DNA from: CAYQJL01 sp964573295
Lineage (GTDB): Bacteria > Eisenbacteria > RBG-16-71-46 > CAIMUX01 > WJJG01
Length of the DNA: 64,000 nucleotides
Reading direction: 5' to 3'
Assembly (NCBI GenBank): GCA_964573295.1
Contig: CAZNJE010000018.1
Span: 1 to 64,000, forward strand
Position numbers and translations under genes: made by a program. The notes below the pieces were generated by a model, which saw only the letters and a program-made list of their open reading frames with translations, was not told where the DNA came from and made no database searches. This document shows positions 42,710 through 51,060 of this stretch, one piece after another; positions within the stretch are counted from its first letter, which is position 1; each line of letters starts with the position of its first letter.

Positions 42710-43814
42710 GTGGCTTGTATCCTTCGTTCGCAAACCGTTTCCTGGCCTCTTCAACGTCGGCGAGGATGGCCTCGCGCAAGGCGCCCGCGTTCGGGAAGGT
42801 CTTCACCGGCCGGAGCCATTCGACAAACCCGACCCGCAGGGCTTGATCTCGTAAGTCTATATCGACATTCAAGATATGTACTTCCACCAGACGATCGTGC
42901 CCGGTGCCCAGAGTGGGCACGGGTCCCACGCTGGCCACGCCCGGGAGCCGCCCTTTGCCGGGAGGCTCGGCCCAAACCCGGTAGACCCCCGGGGCCGGCA
43001 GTAGCTGTTCAGGCGAGATCGATAGGTTGGCGGTGGGCACGAACTCGCGTACCCCGCGTCCTTCGCCTCGCACCACGCAGCCGCGGAAGGCCAGTTCCCG
43101 GCCCATCATCGTGGCCGCCGCCCGCACATCACCCTCGCGCAGCAGCTCTCGGATCCGCGAGCTCGAAATCCGTGCCCCTTCCAGCGTGACCGCCGGCACG
43201 ATCTCGACCCAGAAGCCGAACTCCCGGCCGAAGGCCGTGAGCGTGGAGGGATCGCCCTGGCGTCCGGCACCGAAGCTGAAATCGTGTCCCACCACCGCTC
43301 CGGCCAGATCGAAGTCGGCCAGCAGCACCTCCCGCACGAAGGTCTCCGCCGAGAGCCGGGCGAACTCGAGCGTAAACGGCAAGATCCGCACGTGTTCGAT
43401 GCCGCAGGCTCGCAGGATCCTCGTCTTCTCGGGCGCCGGCGTGATTTCGATCGCGCCGAGGAGCTCCCTGGCAAAGACCTTGGCCGGTGGGGGATCGAAA
43501 GTCACCACTGCGCTGGCGGCACCGTCGTGCCCAGCACCGGCCAACACCCGGTCGAGCAAGGCCTGGTGACCACGGTGAACGCCGTCGAAGACGCCCAGCG
43601 CGGCGACCGCCCGCGGCCGGCCGGGAGGGGAACCCCACGGCGGCTGCGACGAGGACTGCGACGACGGCTTCGATGGCCGCGACGGCTTCGACGGCTTCGA
43701 CGGCTTCGATGGCTTCGATGGCCGCGACGGCTTCGATGGCCGCGACGAAGATCGCCCGGACTGTGGAGTCTGGTTCCCGCGGCCCGGGCTATCGCAGGAA
43801 GGGTTCTTCGGCAT
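42687..43814 (-). CDS. ribF: Bifunctional riboflavin kinase/FAD synthetase with N-terminal repeat
   Basis: This 375-residue enzyme makes FMN and then FAD. The FAD synthetase domain has LGVFDGVHRGHQALL (~72-86) and ISSSRIRELLREGDV; the riboflavin kinase domain has GRGVREFVPTANLSI and the VEVHILNVDIDLRDQ region. The first ~70 residues are an (S-K/R-P)n repeat from a 9-bp array (43655-43750), so the protein is longer than the usual ~310 residues. ATG 43814 follows GGGGAG. Some downstream start inside the array cannot be ruled out. Confidence 0.94.
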   Translation of the reverse strand: MPKNPSCDSPGRGNQTPQSGRSSSRPSKPSRPSKPSKPSKPSKPSRPSKPSSQSSSQPPWGSPPGRPRAVAALGVFDGVHRGHQALLDRVLAGAGHDGAASAVVTFDPPPAKVFARELLGAIEITPAPEKTRILRACGIEHVRILPFTLEFARLSAETFVREVLLADFDLAGAVVGHDFSFGAGRQGDPSTLTAFGREFGFWVEIVPAVTLEGARISSSRIRELLREGDVRAAATMMGRELAFRGCVVRGEGRGVREFVPTANLSISPEQLLPAPGVYRVWAEPPGKGRLPGVASVGPVPTLGTGHDRLVEVHILNVDIDLRDQALRVGFVEWLRPVKTFPNAGALREAILADVEEARKRFANEGYKPLATDTSL

Positions 43815-43833
43815 CAACTCCCCCCCTAGGCGC

Positions 43834-44784
43834 TCAGGTGACCCGCGTCAGCTTCATTGCCAGTACGTCGACCCAATCCCGGTCAGCCGGTCCGATCGTG
43901 GGCACCACCTCGGCCAGCGCCAGCAGGTCGCCTCCCGTGGTCACCAGCCTGGCGGCGGACCCGAGGCCGGGCGGTTGCGCAACGTCCAGCACGACCCACG
44001 GTGGGATCTGGCCGTGACGGACCTTGGCCGCCCAGAACGGCGGCACGCGCCAGGCCGGAAGGTGCTCCAGCGCCTCGCTCATCGAGACCGCCCGCTCCAA
44101 CAAGGCTTCCCGGGTCCATTCCCCGTCGATCCGGACGGCGTTCTCACGGGCAAACGACCCCACCCGGGTGCGACATAGGTCGGCGACATGCGCCAGTCCA
44201 CCGAGCTTGGCGGCCAGGTCTTCGGCCAGCGCGCGGATGTAGGTGCCGCGCGAGCAGGTGACGCGGAAACCGATCTGTTCTTCGTTCGCATCCAGGATCT
44301 CGAAGGCATCGACACGCACCTTGCGAGGTTGGCGCTCAACGGTGACCCCTTTGCGAGCCAGCTTGTAGAGAGGCCGGCCCTGGTGCTTCAACGCGGAGAC
44401 CATGGGCGGAACTTGCAGTATCTCGCCCTCGAACTCGCGCGCGGCCGCCTGGAGATCCCCCACCGACGGGCAGACCGTCGGCGAGCTGGCCACCACTTCC
44501 CCGGTCGCGTCACCCGAATCGGTTTTCTGGCCCCAACGGAAACGGCCCTCGTAGGTCTTGGGCAGATCCATGAGGGCGTTCGATAGCTTGGTGGCGCGCC
44601 CGACGCAACAGATGAGCACACCGGTCGCGAAGGGATCGAGTGTGCCGGTGTGGCCCACTCTGCGAAAGCGCAAAATCGAACGGATCCGCGCCACCGCATC
44701 GTGGCTGGTCCACTCCGGCGGCTTGTCCACGTTCAGGACGAAGCCGGCCATGGGCAGGGGGATGTCGACTTGGCGGCGGCCCAC
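43834..44784 (-). CDS. truB: tRNA pseudouridine(55) synthase
   Basis: This 316-residue enzyme converts U55 to pseudouridine in the tRNA T-loop. The catalytic Asp50 is in GHTGTLDPFATGVL, with KTYEGRFRWGQKTDSGD and CSRGTYIRALAEDL also present. The start is GTG 44784 with GAGGAG 7 nt upstream; the ATG 11 codons in has no good ribosome-binding site. It is 20 bp from rbfA and 19 bp from ribF. Confidence 0.96.
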   Translation of the reverse strand: MGRRQVDIPLPMAGFVLNVDKPPEWTSHDAVARIRSILRFRRVGHTGTLDPFATGVLICCVGRATKLSNALMDLPKTYEGRFRWGQKTDSGDATGEVVASSPTVCPSVGDLQAAAREFEGEILQVPPMVSALKHQGRPLYKLARKGVTVERQPRKVRVDAFEILDANEEQIGFRVTCSRGTYIRALAEDLAAKLGGLAHVADLCRTRVGSFARENAVRIDGEWTREALLERAVSMSEALEHLPAWRVPPFWAAKVRHGQIPPWVVLDVAQPPGLGSAARLVTTGGDLLALAEVVPTIGPADRDWVDVLAMKLTRVT

Positions 44785-44804
44785 GCTACGCTCCTCGTGT
44801 CCGG

Positions 44805-45308
44805 TCAGGATCGCTCATCCTGGTCGGTGTCGGCGGCGTCATCTCCGGGATCGTCATTCGGCCTCGCGCGCCCGGCATCGCCGGTATCGCCGGTATCGCC
44901 GGCATCGCCGGTACCGCCGGCATCGCCGGCATCGCCGGTACCGCCGGCATCGCCGGTATCGCCGGCCTCACGTTCCGCATTGAGGATGTCCATGATCCGC
45001 TGGCTGTGTTCGAAGCCGTGGTCAAGCCGGAACTGAAGCTCGGGCACGGTGCGCAACCGAACCCGGCGCCCCAACTGTCCTCGCAGGAAGGACCGCGCGC
45101 GATGCAACACCTGGAGCGAGGTCTTCTGCACAGCTTCATCACCAAGGACCGAGACGTAGACCTTCGCGTAGGCCAGGTCGGGACTCATCTCCACATGGGT
45201 CACCGTGGACCATCCCAGGCGGGGATCACGAACCTCGCTCTGAATGAGAATCCCGAGCTCCTTGTGGATCTGCTCGGCGACGCGTTCACGCCGTACCGGG
45301 TTTGCCAC
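44805..45308 (-). CDS. rbfA: Ribosome-binding factor A with repeat tail
   Basis: This protein has about 167 residues from GTG 45308, which follows AGAGGAG by 7 nt. An ATG seven codons upstream lacks a ribosome-binding site. The KH-like RbfA core has RRERVAEQIHKELGILI, DPRLGWSTVTHVEMSPDL, AKVYVSV and PELQFRLDHGFEHSQRI. It matures the 30S 16S rRNA 5' end. The last ~55 residues are a Gly-Asp-Ala/Thr repeat from a 9-bp array (44872-44966), then an acidic end, and are not part of the family. Confidence 0.94.
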   Translation of the reverse strand: MANPVRRERVAEQIHKELGILIQSEVRDPRLGWSTVTHVEMSPDLAYAKVYVSVLGDEAVQKTSLQVLHRARSFLRGQLGRRVRLRTVPELQFRLDHGFEHSQRIMDILNAEREAGDTGDAGGTGDAGDAGGTGDAGDTGDTGDAGRARPNDDPGDDAADTDQDERS

Positions 45309-45356
45309 GGATTCTCTCCTCTTGCCCATCCGAAGTCATGGGCCCGGAGGCCGGGT

Positions 45357-45800
45357 TCAGGATCGATCGGATTCCCCCGAAGGCCTTCCGGGGCCGAAGT
45401 GTTCGTCGTCCTCCTCGGGCTCATCCCATGAGGGCTGGTCGGATTCATCCCACGAAGCCTTCTCCTCGCGCGGGGCCGAAAGCGTCGCATCGGCTGGAGC
45501 CCGCGAGGCGCCCCGGAAGGGCTCGACCCGTGTTTCCCAGGCCGTGATGGTACAGCGAGATTCATCCTCGACCAGTCGCCGCATCGCCTCGAGCGCATCC
45601 TCGAGTGATCGAGGATGGGCCCCGACCAGGGCGATCCCGATCGCGGCCCGTTGGTGCAGGTCCTGGTAGTCCACCTCCGCGGTCGAAGCATGGAAGCGCG
45701 AACGCAGCCGCTCCTTGATGCGGTTGACCACCGAACGCTTGCCCTTCAGGCTGCGTCCCTGGGGTATGAAGATCTCACACTGACACAGTGCAAAGAACAT
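45357..45800 (-). CDS. DUF503 (YlxP-like) protein with acidic tail
   Basis: This 147-residue protein has a DUF503 core (~1-90): CQCEIFIPQGRSLKGKRSVVNRIKERLRSRF, then VDYQDLHQRAAIGIALVG. This is the usual partner of the nusA-infB-rbfA cluster, with an assumed ribosome-associated role. An acidic Trp/Asp/Glu tail (SWDESDQPSWDEPEEDD) follows. No good ribosome-binding site precedes ATG 45800. Confidence 0.85.
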   Translation of the reverse strand: MFFALCQCEIFIPQGRSLKGKRSVVNRIKERLRSRFHASTAEVDYQDLHQRAAIGIALVGAHPRSLEDALEAMRRLVEDESRCTITAWETRVEPFRGASRAPADATLSAPREEKASWDESDQPSWDEPEEDDEHFGPGRPSGESDRS

Positions 45801-45891
45801 ATCATCACACGGTGCACACCACCGCCCGGCGGGGCGAACCGATGGCTTCGGCCGCCCGGCGGGGGAGCTGTCGCACCCCACGATTTGAAGT

Positions 45892-48402
45892 CTACGTAGG
45901 CGTCTGCGCCACTTCCTCGATCACATAGGCTTCGACCAAGTCGCCCGTCTTCAGGTCGGCGAGACCATCCAGGACCATGCCGCAGTCGTAGCCCGACGCC
46001 ACCTCGCGAACGTCGTCCTTGAAGCGCTTGAGCGAGCCGATCTCACCGTCCCAGATGACATCCTCGTTTCGAATCACCCGGGCCTGTGCCTTGCGCTTGA
46101 TCGTGCCGGCGACGACATGACATCCGGCCACCGCACCGCTCTTGGTCACGGCGAAGATCTCGCGCACCTCGGCGCTGCCCAGAACGCGCTCCTCTTGAAT
46201 CGGCTTCAATAGGCCAACCATGGCGCTCTTGATCTCTTCGATGGCCTCATAGATGATCCGGTACAGCCTTACCTGGACCCCTTCGGTCTGTGCCAACTGG
46301 GTGGCTTTCGGATCCGGGCGCACGTGGAAACCGATGATGATCGCATTCGAAGCCGCCGCCAGAATCACGTCGGATTCGTTGATGCGTCCCACCCCGGTAT
46401 GGACGACGCGAACCGTCACGTTCTCGTTCGAGAGCTTCTCGAGCGAGTCGCGCAACACCTCCACCGAACCCTGCACGTCCGCTTTGATGATCAAGCGCAG
46501 ATCCGTCCGTTCCTGCTCCTTGATCCGGGTGTGCAGATCGTCCAGTCGGAAGCGGCTGGCCGCCAGGCGCATACGGTGCTCGCGCGCGATCTGAGAACGC
46601 TCGGCGGCGATCAGGCGCGCGGTGGCGTCATCCTTGACAACGGCGAAACTGTCACCCACCTGGGGAACATCCGACCAGCCCAGGATCTCGACCGCCGCGG
46701 CCGGGCCGGCGTCCAGCAGGTCCTGGCCCCGGTCATTCTTCATCGCTCGCACGCGACCGTGTGCCGTGCCGCAGACAAAGGGCTCACCAATCCGGATCGT
46801 GCCCTGCTGCACGAGCATCGTCGCCACCACGCCCCGGCCGGGATCTTTCTTGGCCTCGATGATCGTGCCCTTGGCCGGCCGGTCGGCCTGGGCGGTCAGT
46901 TCGCGCAGGTCGGCGACCAAGAGAATCATCTCGAGCAACTTGTCGACGTTCTGGCCGAACTTGGCCGAGATCTCCACCGAGACCGTATCGCCGCCCCAAT
47001 CCTCGACCAGCAATCCCTGTTCGGAGAGCTGCTGCTTGATCCGATCCGGATCGGAGGCCGGCAGATCGATCTTGTTGATGGCCACGATGATCGGCTTGCG
47101 CGCGGCTTTGGCGTGGTTGATCGCCTCGATGGTTTGCTCGTTGACACGGTCGTCGGCTGCCACGATGAGGATGACAATGTCGGTGACGTCTGCGCCGCGG
47201 GCACGCATCTGCGTGAAGGCCTGGTGGCCCGGGGTATCCAGGAAGGTCACCATCCGATCACCCACCGCGGCTTGATAGGCACCAATATGCTGTGTGATGG
47301 CGCCCGACTCGCCCGACACCACGTCGGTGTGGCGAATATAGTCGAGCAGCTTCGTCTTGCCGTGGTCGACATGACCCATGACGGTGACAATCGGCGGACG
47401 CGGAACCTCGGGGACCTCCTCGATGTCCTCCTCGACCTCCTGGATCACCTCCTCGCCGAACTCCTTGACGAATTCGACCTCGAAGCCCAGTTCATCGGCG
47501 ACGGCCTCGATGGTGTCACGATCCAACCGACGGTTGATATTGGCGAGCACGCCCAGTCGCATGCATGTGGCGACGACCTCGTTGGGCCGTACTCCCAGGG
47601 CCGAGGCCAATTCCGCGGCGGTCACGAACTCGCTCACACCCACCTTGGTCGGCTCTTCCTCGATCTCGGCACCGCCCTCCCCACGGATGCGCTTGCGTTT
47701 GCGGCTGCGCGAACCGTCGAGGGTGGCCATGGTCCGGCGCACGCTGTCGAGGAGCTCCCTCTCGTCGACCTCGCGCTTCTTCTTGCGCTTGCCCCGCTTG
47801 CCGCGGCGCTCGGCGTCGCCGCCACGGCGACGGGAAGGGCCTCCCCCACCCGGAATATCCGCGCCCGGCACCGGTGCCGGATGCTTCTTATCCGGCTCGG
47901 GCCGGTACGTCCGCGTGGGCCCGCCACCCCGCGATGGGCCGCGCGTGGCGCCTCTGGTGGCGCCTCTGGTGGTGACCGGACGTACAACCTGACGCGCCGG
48001 CACGGCCGGGCCGATGTGCCGCGCGGGCGCGACCGTGGGCGCCTCGACGGCCGACCCCAGGCTTGGCAGTTCAAAGTCCGCGGCCCGATTGAGCGTGGCC
48101 AGCGACAGCGCGGGCATCTGCTGCGCTTCCGTAGTCCGTTTGGGTGCACGGACGGGCTTCGCCGCAGCAGCCGGCTTCTTCTCCGCGGGCTTCGGTTCCA
48201 CGGTGGTTGTGGCCGTGGCAGCCGTATCGCGGTGCTTCCGAATCGGACCCGCCAGCTGGCCGCGCACCTGCTCGGCCACCTCGCCGTCGACCGCGGCCGC
48301 ATGGCTGGCCACCGGCGTGCCGAGCTGTTCCAACAGCTCCAGCACGGCCTGGTTGGTCACCTTCAGCTCACGAGCCAGCTGATAGACACGAACCTTCCTC
48401 AA
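45892..48402 (-). CDS. infB: Translation initiation factor IF-2
   Basis: This 836-residue GTPase delivers fMet-tRNA to the ribosome. It has an N-terminal IF2_N domain (VYQLARELKVTNQAVLELL), a basic Pro/Ala/Arg-rich linker with TRGATRGATRG and KRGKRKKKRE stretches, a second IF2_N-like segment (TAAELASALGVRPNEVVATCM), then the G domain with GHVDHGKT (~342), DTPGHQAF (~389) and NKID (~443), and the C-terminal domains. The start is TTG 48402 with AAGGGGGAAG just upstream. It is 45 bp after nusA. Confidence 0.97.
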   Translation of the reverse strand: MRKVRVYQLARELKVTNQAVLELLEQLGTPVASHAAAVDGEVAEQVRGQLAGPIRKHRDTAATATTTVEPKPAEKKPAAAAKPVRAPKRTTEAQQMPALSLATLNRAADFELPSLGSAVEAPTVAPARHIGPAVPARQVVRPVTTRGATRGATRGPSRGGGPTRTYRPEPDKKHPAPVPGADIPGGGGPSRRRGGDAERRGKRGKRKKKREVDERELLDSVRRTMATLDGSRSRKRKRIRGEGGAEIEEEPTKVGVSEFVTAAELASALGVRPNEVVATCMRLGVLANINRRLDRDTIEAVADELGFEVEFVKEFGEEVIQEVEEDIEEVPEVPRPPIVTVMGHVDHGKTKLLDYIRHTDVVSGESGAITQHIGAYQAAVGDRMVTFLDTPGHQAFTQMRARGADVTDIVILIVAADDRVNEQTIEAINHAKAARKPIIVAINKIDLPASDPDRIKQQLSEQGLLVEDWGGDTVSVEISAKFGQNVDKLLEMILLVADLRELTAQADRPAKGTIIEAKKDPGRGVVATMLVQQGTIRIGEPFVCGTAHGRVRAMKNDRGQDLLDAGPAAAVEILGWSDVPQVGDSFAVVKDDATARLIAAERSQIAREHRMRLAASRFRLDDLHTRIKEQERTDLRLIIKADVQGSVEVLRDSLEKLSNENVTVRVVHTGVGRINESDVILAAASNAIIIGFHVRPDPKATQLAQTEGVQVRLYRIIYEAIEEIKSAMVGLLKPIQEERVLGSAEVREIFAVTKSGAVAGCHVVAGTIKRKAQARVIRNEDVIWDGEIGSLKRFKDDVREVASGYDCGMVLDGLADLKTGDLVEAYVIEEVAQTPT

Positions 48403-48447
48403 CCACTTCCCCCTTTCGGGATCCGTTCAAGGCGACGGCCGAGTCGG

Positions 48448-50157
48448 TCACGACCGATCGGTCCCGCCCTCTTCCTTCATTGCGGAGTCGTCGACTTCCG
48501 CAGCTTCCGCGGCTTCCGAGGCTTCGCCTGAGAGTTCATCCGTGGGCTCTGCGGCCGGAGGCTCCTCGACCGCGGGCCTTCTTGCCGCCGGCTCTTCCGC
48601 CGGGGGCTCCTCGACCGCCGGCTCTTCCGCCGGGGGCTCCTTCGCCGTAGCATCTTCCACGGACTCTTCGGCTACCGGCTCATCCGTGCGCAGCGCGTCC
48701 TCCGCCGCTTCCTCCGCCGCTTCCTCGGCTGCTTCCTCGGCTGCTTCCTCCGCCGCTCCCTCGGCCGCTTCCTCGGCCGCTCCCTCCCCTGCTTCCTCGG
48801 CTGCTTCGACCGAGCCCTCATCCACCTCGTCGTCTTCCTCTACCTCGGAGAAGGTCAGCTCACCGGTCTTCTCACTGCCCGCCGCGGCGGCTTTCTGCTG
48901 GTTCCAGGACTCCAACAGCTGCGCCCCAATCGTGACCAGCTTGCTGGCGGTCTTCTCGCCGATTCCCTGGATCTCCATGAGTTCTTCGACCGGTGTCGCC
49001 AGAACGTCTTGCAACGTTTCCTTACCGGCGCGGATCAGGCGTTCGACGAGCTTGGGGCCGAGTTCCTTCGTCAGCGATTCGAGCTCGAGCTCCCCGCCTT
49101 CCTCGGTGCCCTCCAGCGAAGCCTGCTGCGACTGGCTCACGAGCTGGATCTCGAGCCCGGTGAGTTGGCTGGCCAAGCGGACGTTCTGCGCCCCTTTCCC
49201 GATGGCCAACGAGAGCTGGTCATCGGGCACGACCGCTCGCACGATCTTCGGGTCGCCCATGAAGCTCACGCTCAACACCCGCGCGGGGCTGAGCGCCCGG
49301 CTGACGAAGATGAGCGGGTCATTGCTCAGCGCCACGATGTCGATGCGCTCGCCTCCGAGCGCCTTGACGATCGATTGCACGCGCGAGCCCTTTACACCCA
49401 CGCAGGCGCCCACCGGGTCCACGCGGTCGTCGTGACTGACCACCGCGATCTTCGTGCGGGCGCCGGGCTCACGCGCAATACCCTTGATCTCCACGACATT
49501 CTCGTAGACCTCGGGCACTTCCTGCTCGAAGAGCTTCTGAACGAACTCGGGCCGGATGCGCGAGAAGATCAGCGGTGGATCGTTGCCCTTCGGCTGCGTC
49601 AACACATCGACCAGAAGGGCCCGGATGTGATCCCCGATCCGTGGCCGGTCACGTCGGATGTTCTCCGACGGCGGGATGATGCCTTCGGCCTTGCCGAGCC
49701 GCAGGATGATCGCTCCGCGGTCGACCTGCTGCACTGTTCCCGTGATGATCTGATCGACCCGATCGATATATTCATCATAGACGTTCTTGCGCTCGGCCTC
49801 GCGCACGTGCTGCATGAGCGATTGCTTGACCGCCCCGATCGCGCTGCGGCCGAACTCATCAACCGATACCTCAACGGGCACGACCTCCCCCTCGCGAATG
49901 TCGGGTTCGATTTCGCGGGCTTCGGCCAGGTCGATCTCGCAGGTGAGATCCCAGGCCACCTTGGAGACTCGCTTGTGAACGATGACGGTGATCTCACCGG
50001 ACTTCTGATCGATCTTGACCTCGACATGGGGCGCGCGATGGTACTTCTTCTGTGCCGCCGCCAGGATCCCTTCTTCGAGGGTATCCAGGAGATAGTCGGG
50101 GTCCACCCCCTTCTCCTTGGCGATCACGGTCAAGGCTTCCAGAATATCTGAGACCAT
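48448..50157 (-). CDS. nusA: Transcription termination/antitermination factor NusA with acidic repeat tail
   Basis: This 569-residue RNA polymerase factor has an N-terminal domain (~1-125), S1 (GTVQQVDRGAIILRLGKAEGIIP), two KH domains (GACVGVKGSRVQSIVKALGGERIDIV; VPDDQLSLAIGKGAQNVRLA) and a helix-hairpin-helix segment (IQGIGEKTASKLV). The final ~130 residues are acidic, with EEAA repeats from a 12-bp array (48700-48805) and EPPAEEPAVEEP repeats. ATG 50157 follows AGGAG by 5 nt, 8 bp after rimP. Confidence 0.96.
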   Translation of the reverse strand: MVSDILEALTVIAKEKGVDPDYLLDTLEEGILAAAQKKYHRAPHVEVKIDQKSGEITVIVHKRVSKVAWDLTCEIDLAEAREIEPDIREGEVVPVEVSVDEFGRSAIGAVKQSLMQHVREAERKNVYDEYIDRVDQIITGTVQQVDRGAIILRLGKAEGIIPPSENIRRDRPRIGDHIRALLVDVLTQPKGNDPPLIFSRIRPEFVQKLFEQEVPEVYENVVEIKGIAREPGARTKIAVVSHDDRVDPVGACVGVKGSRVQSIVKALGGERIDIVALSNDPLIFVSRALSPARVLSVSFMGDPKIVRAVVPDDQLSLAIGKGAQNVRLASQLTGLEIQLVSQSQQASLEGTEEGGELELESLTKELGPKLVERLIRAGKETLQDVLATPVEELMEIQGIGEKTASKLVTIGAQLLESWNQQKAAAAGSEKTGELTFSEVEEDDEVDEGSVEAAEEAGEGAAEEAAEGAAEEAAEEAAEEAAEEAAEDALRTDEPVAEESVEDATAKEPPAEEPAVEEPPAEEPAARRPAVEEPPAAEPTDELSGEASEAAEAAEVDDSAMKEEGGTDRS

Positions 50158-50165
50158 GGTTTCTC

Positions 50166-50672
50166 CTAGTCGCGCCCCGTCGAACGGTGACGCGAACGCC
50201 GCCCCTTCCATGGATCGAGGTCGAGCCGTGCGCTGGCGATCTCGGCCAATGCCAGATCCAGCACCTCGTCCTCATTGTGCTCGGAGGGAACGCGCAGCTG
50301 CACGCGCTCGCCTGCAACTCCCTCGATGACGCCGGTGAGGTGGCTTGCCTCGCCGCGTGGCTCGGCCAGCGTGATCGTCACCCGCTCTCCTTCATAACGG
50401 CGGAAGTGATCCAGCGACCAGATCGGCCGGTTCATGCCCGCCGATGACACTTCCAGGATGTAGTTGCCTGGATCCTCTTCCAGCCGGTCGAGCCGGCGGC
50501 CGATTCGCCGGCTCAGCTCGGCGCAATCACCGATGCTGACGCCGCCTTCCCGATCCACGAACACGCGCAGGGTCCGCCGCTTGCCCGGTACGACCTGTAC
50601 GTCGACCAGCTCGGTACCTCCGGACTCAACCTCGAGTCGGATCAGCGCGACCAGCTCTTCGCGTGTCATCAT
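50166..50672 (-). CDS. rimP: Ribosome maturation factor RimP
   Basis: This 168-residue protein assists 30S maturation. It has the VEVDVQVV-like N-terminal domain (LVDVQVVPGKRRTLRVFVDREGGVSI), CAELSRRIGRRLD, YILEVSSAGMNRPI and the C-terminal SH3-like domain. It opens the canonical rimP-nusA-infB operon. A second ATG one codon later is equally possible. Confidence 0.95.
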   Translation of the reverse strand: MMTREELVALIRLEVESGGTELVDVQVVPGKRRTLRVFVDREGGVSIGDCAELSRRIGRRLDRLEEDPGNYILEVSSAGMNRPIWSLDHFRRYEGERVTITLAEPRGEASHLTGVIEGVAGERVQLRVPSEHNEDEVLDLALAEIASARLDLDPWKGRRSRHRSTGRD

Positions 50673-50763
50673 GTCGTTACCTGTTTCCAGGAGGACATAC
50701 GAAACCCACGGCGCCCAGCGTTATCCTGGGGCCCGGGGGTCGGTCGATTCCCCTCTAACAAAA

Positions 50764-50812
50764 GAGTGGACCGAGGTCCACTCGCAACGGGGAAGGGTAC
50801 AAAAGGTACCCT
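50764..50812 (-). promoter_or_regulatory. Two hairpins in the rimP-nusA leader, one attenuator-like
   Basis: On the minus strand an AGGGTAC/GTACCCT hairpin (50812-50794) is followed by GAGTGGAC/GTCCACTC (50783-50764) with a 4-nt loop and then TTTTGTT. The second has intrinsic-terminator form and lies about 90 nt before rimP. It could end the M28 peptidase transcript or attenuate the nus operon. A TACAAT at 50845-50840 could be a -10 element, but its -35 is poor. Confidence 0.5.
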
Positions 50813-50935
50813 CTGAAGCGCAAGTGCTAAAAGGACGTCATTGTAGGAAGTGACGGCGGCCTGCCACCTGGCCGCCGGGGCAAGGGTGCGCGGATCGCAG
50901 CGCTCTCGCCGGAGCGCGTGGCCCGAGCACTGGCG

Positions 50936-51060
50936 GTGCCCGCCTCGAGCCAGAGGTGCCCGCCGCGAGCCAGAGGTGCCCGCCTCGAGCCAGAGGTGCC
51001 CGCCGCGAGCCAGAGGTGCCCGCCTCGAACTGAGGTGCCCGCCGCGAACTAGAGGTGCCC
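50936..51060. repeat. 20-bp array overlapping the M28 peptidase stop
   Basis: GAGGTGCCCGCC(G/T)CGAGCCA repeats six times with period 20. The peptidase stop (CTA at 51049-51051) arises where GAGCCA is replaced by GAACTA in one copy. Confidence 0.93.
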
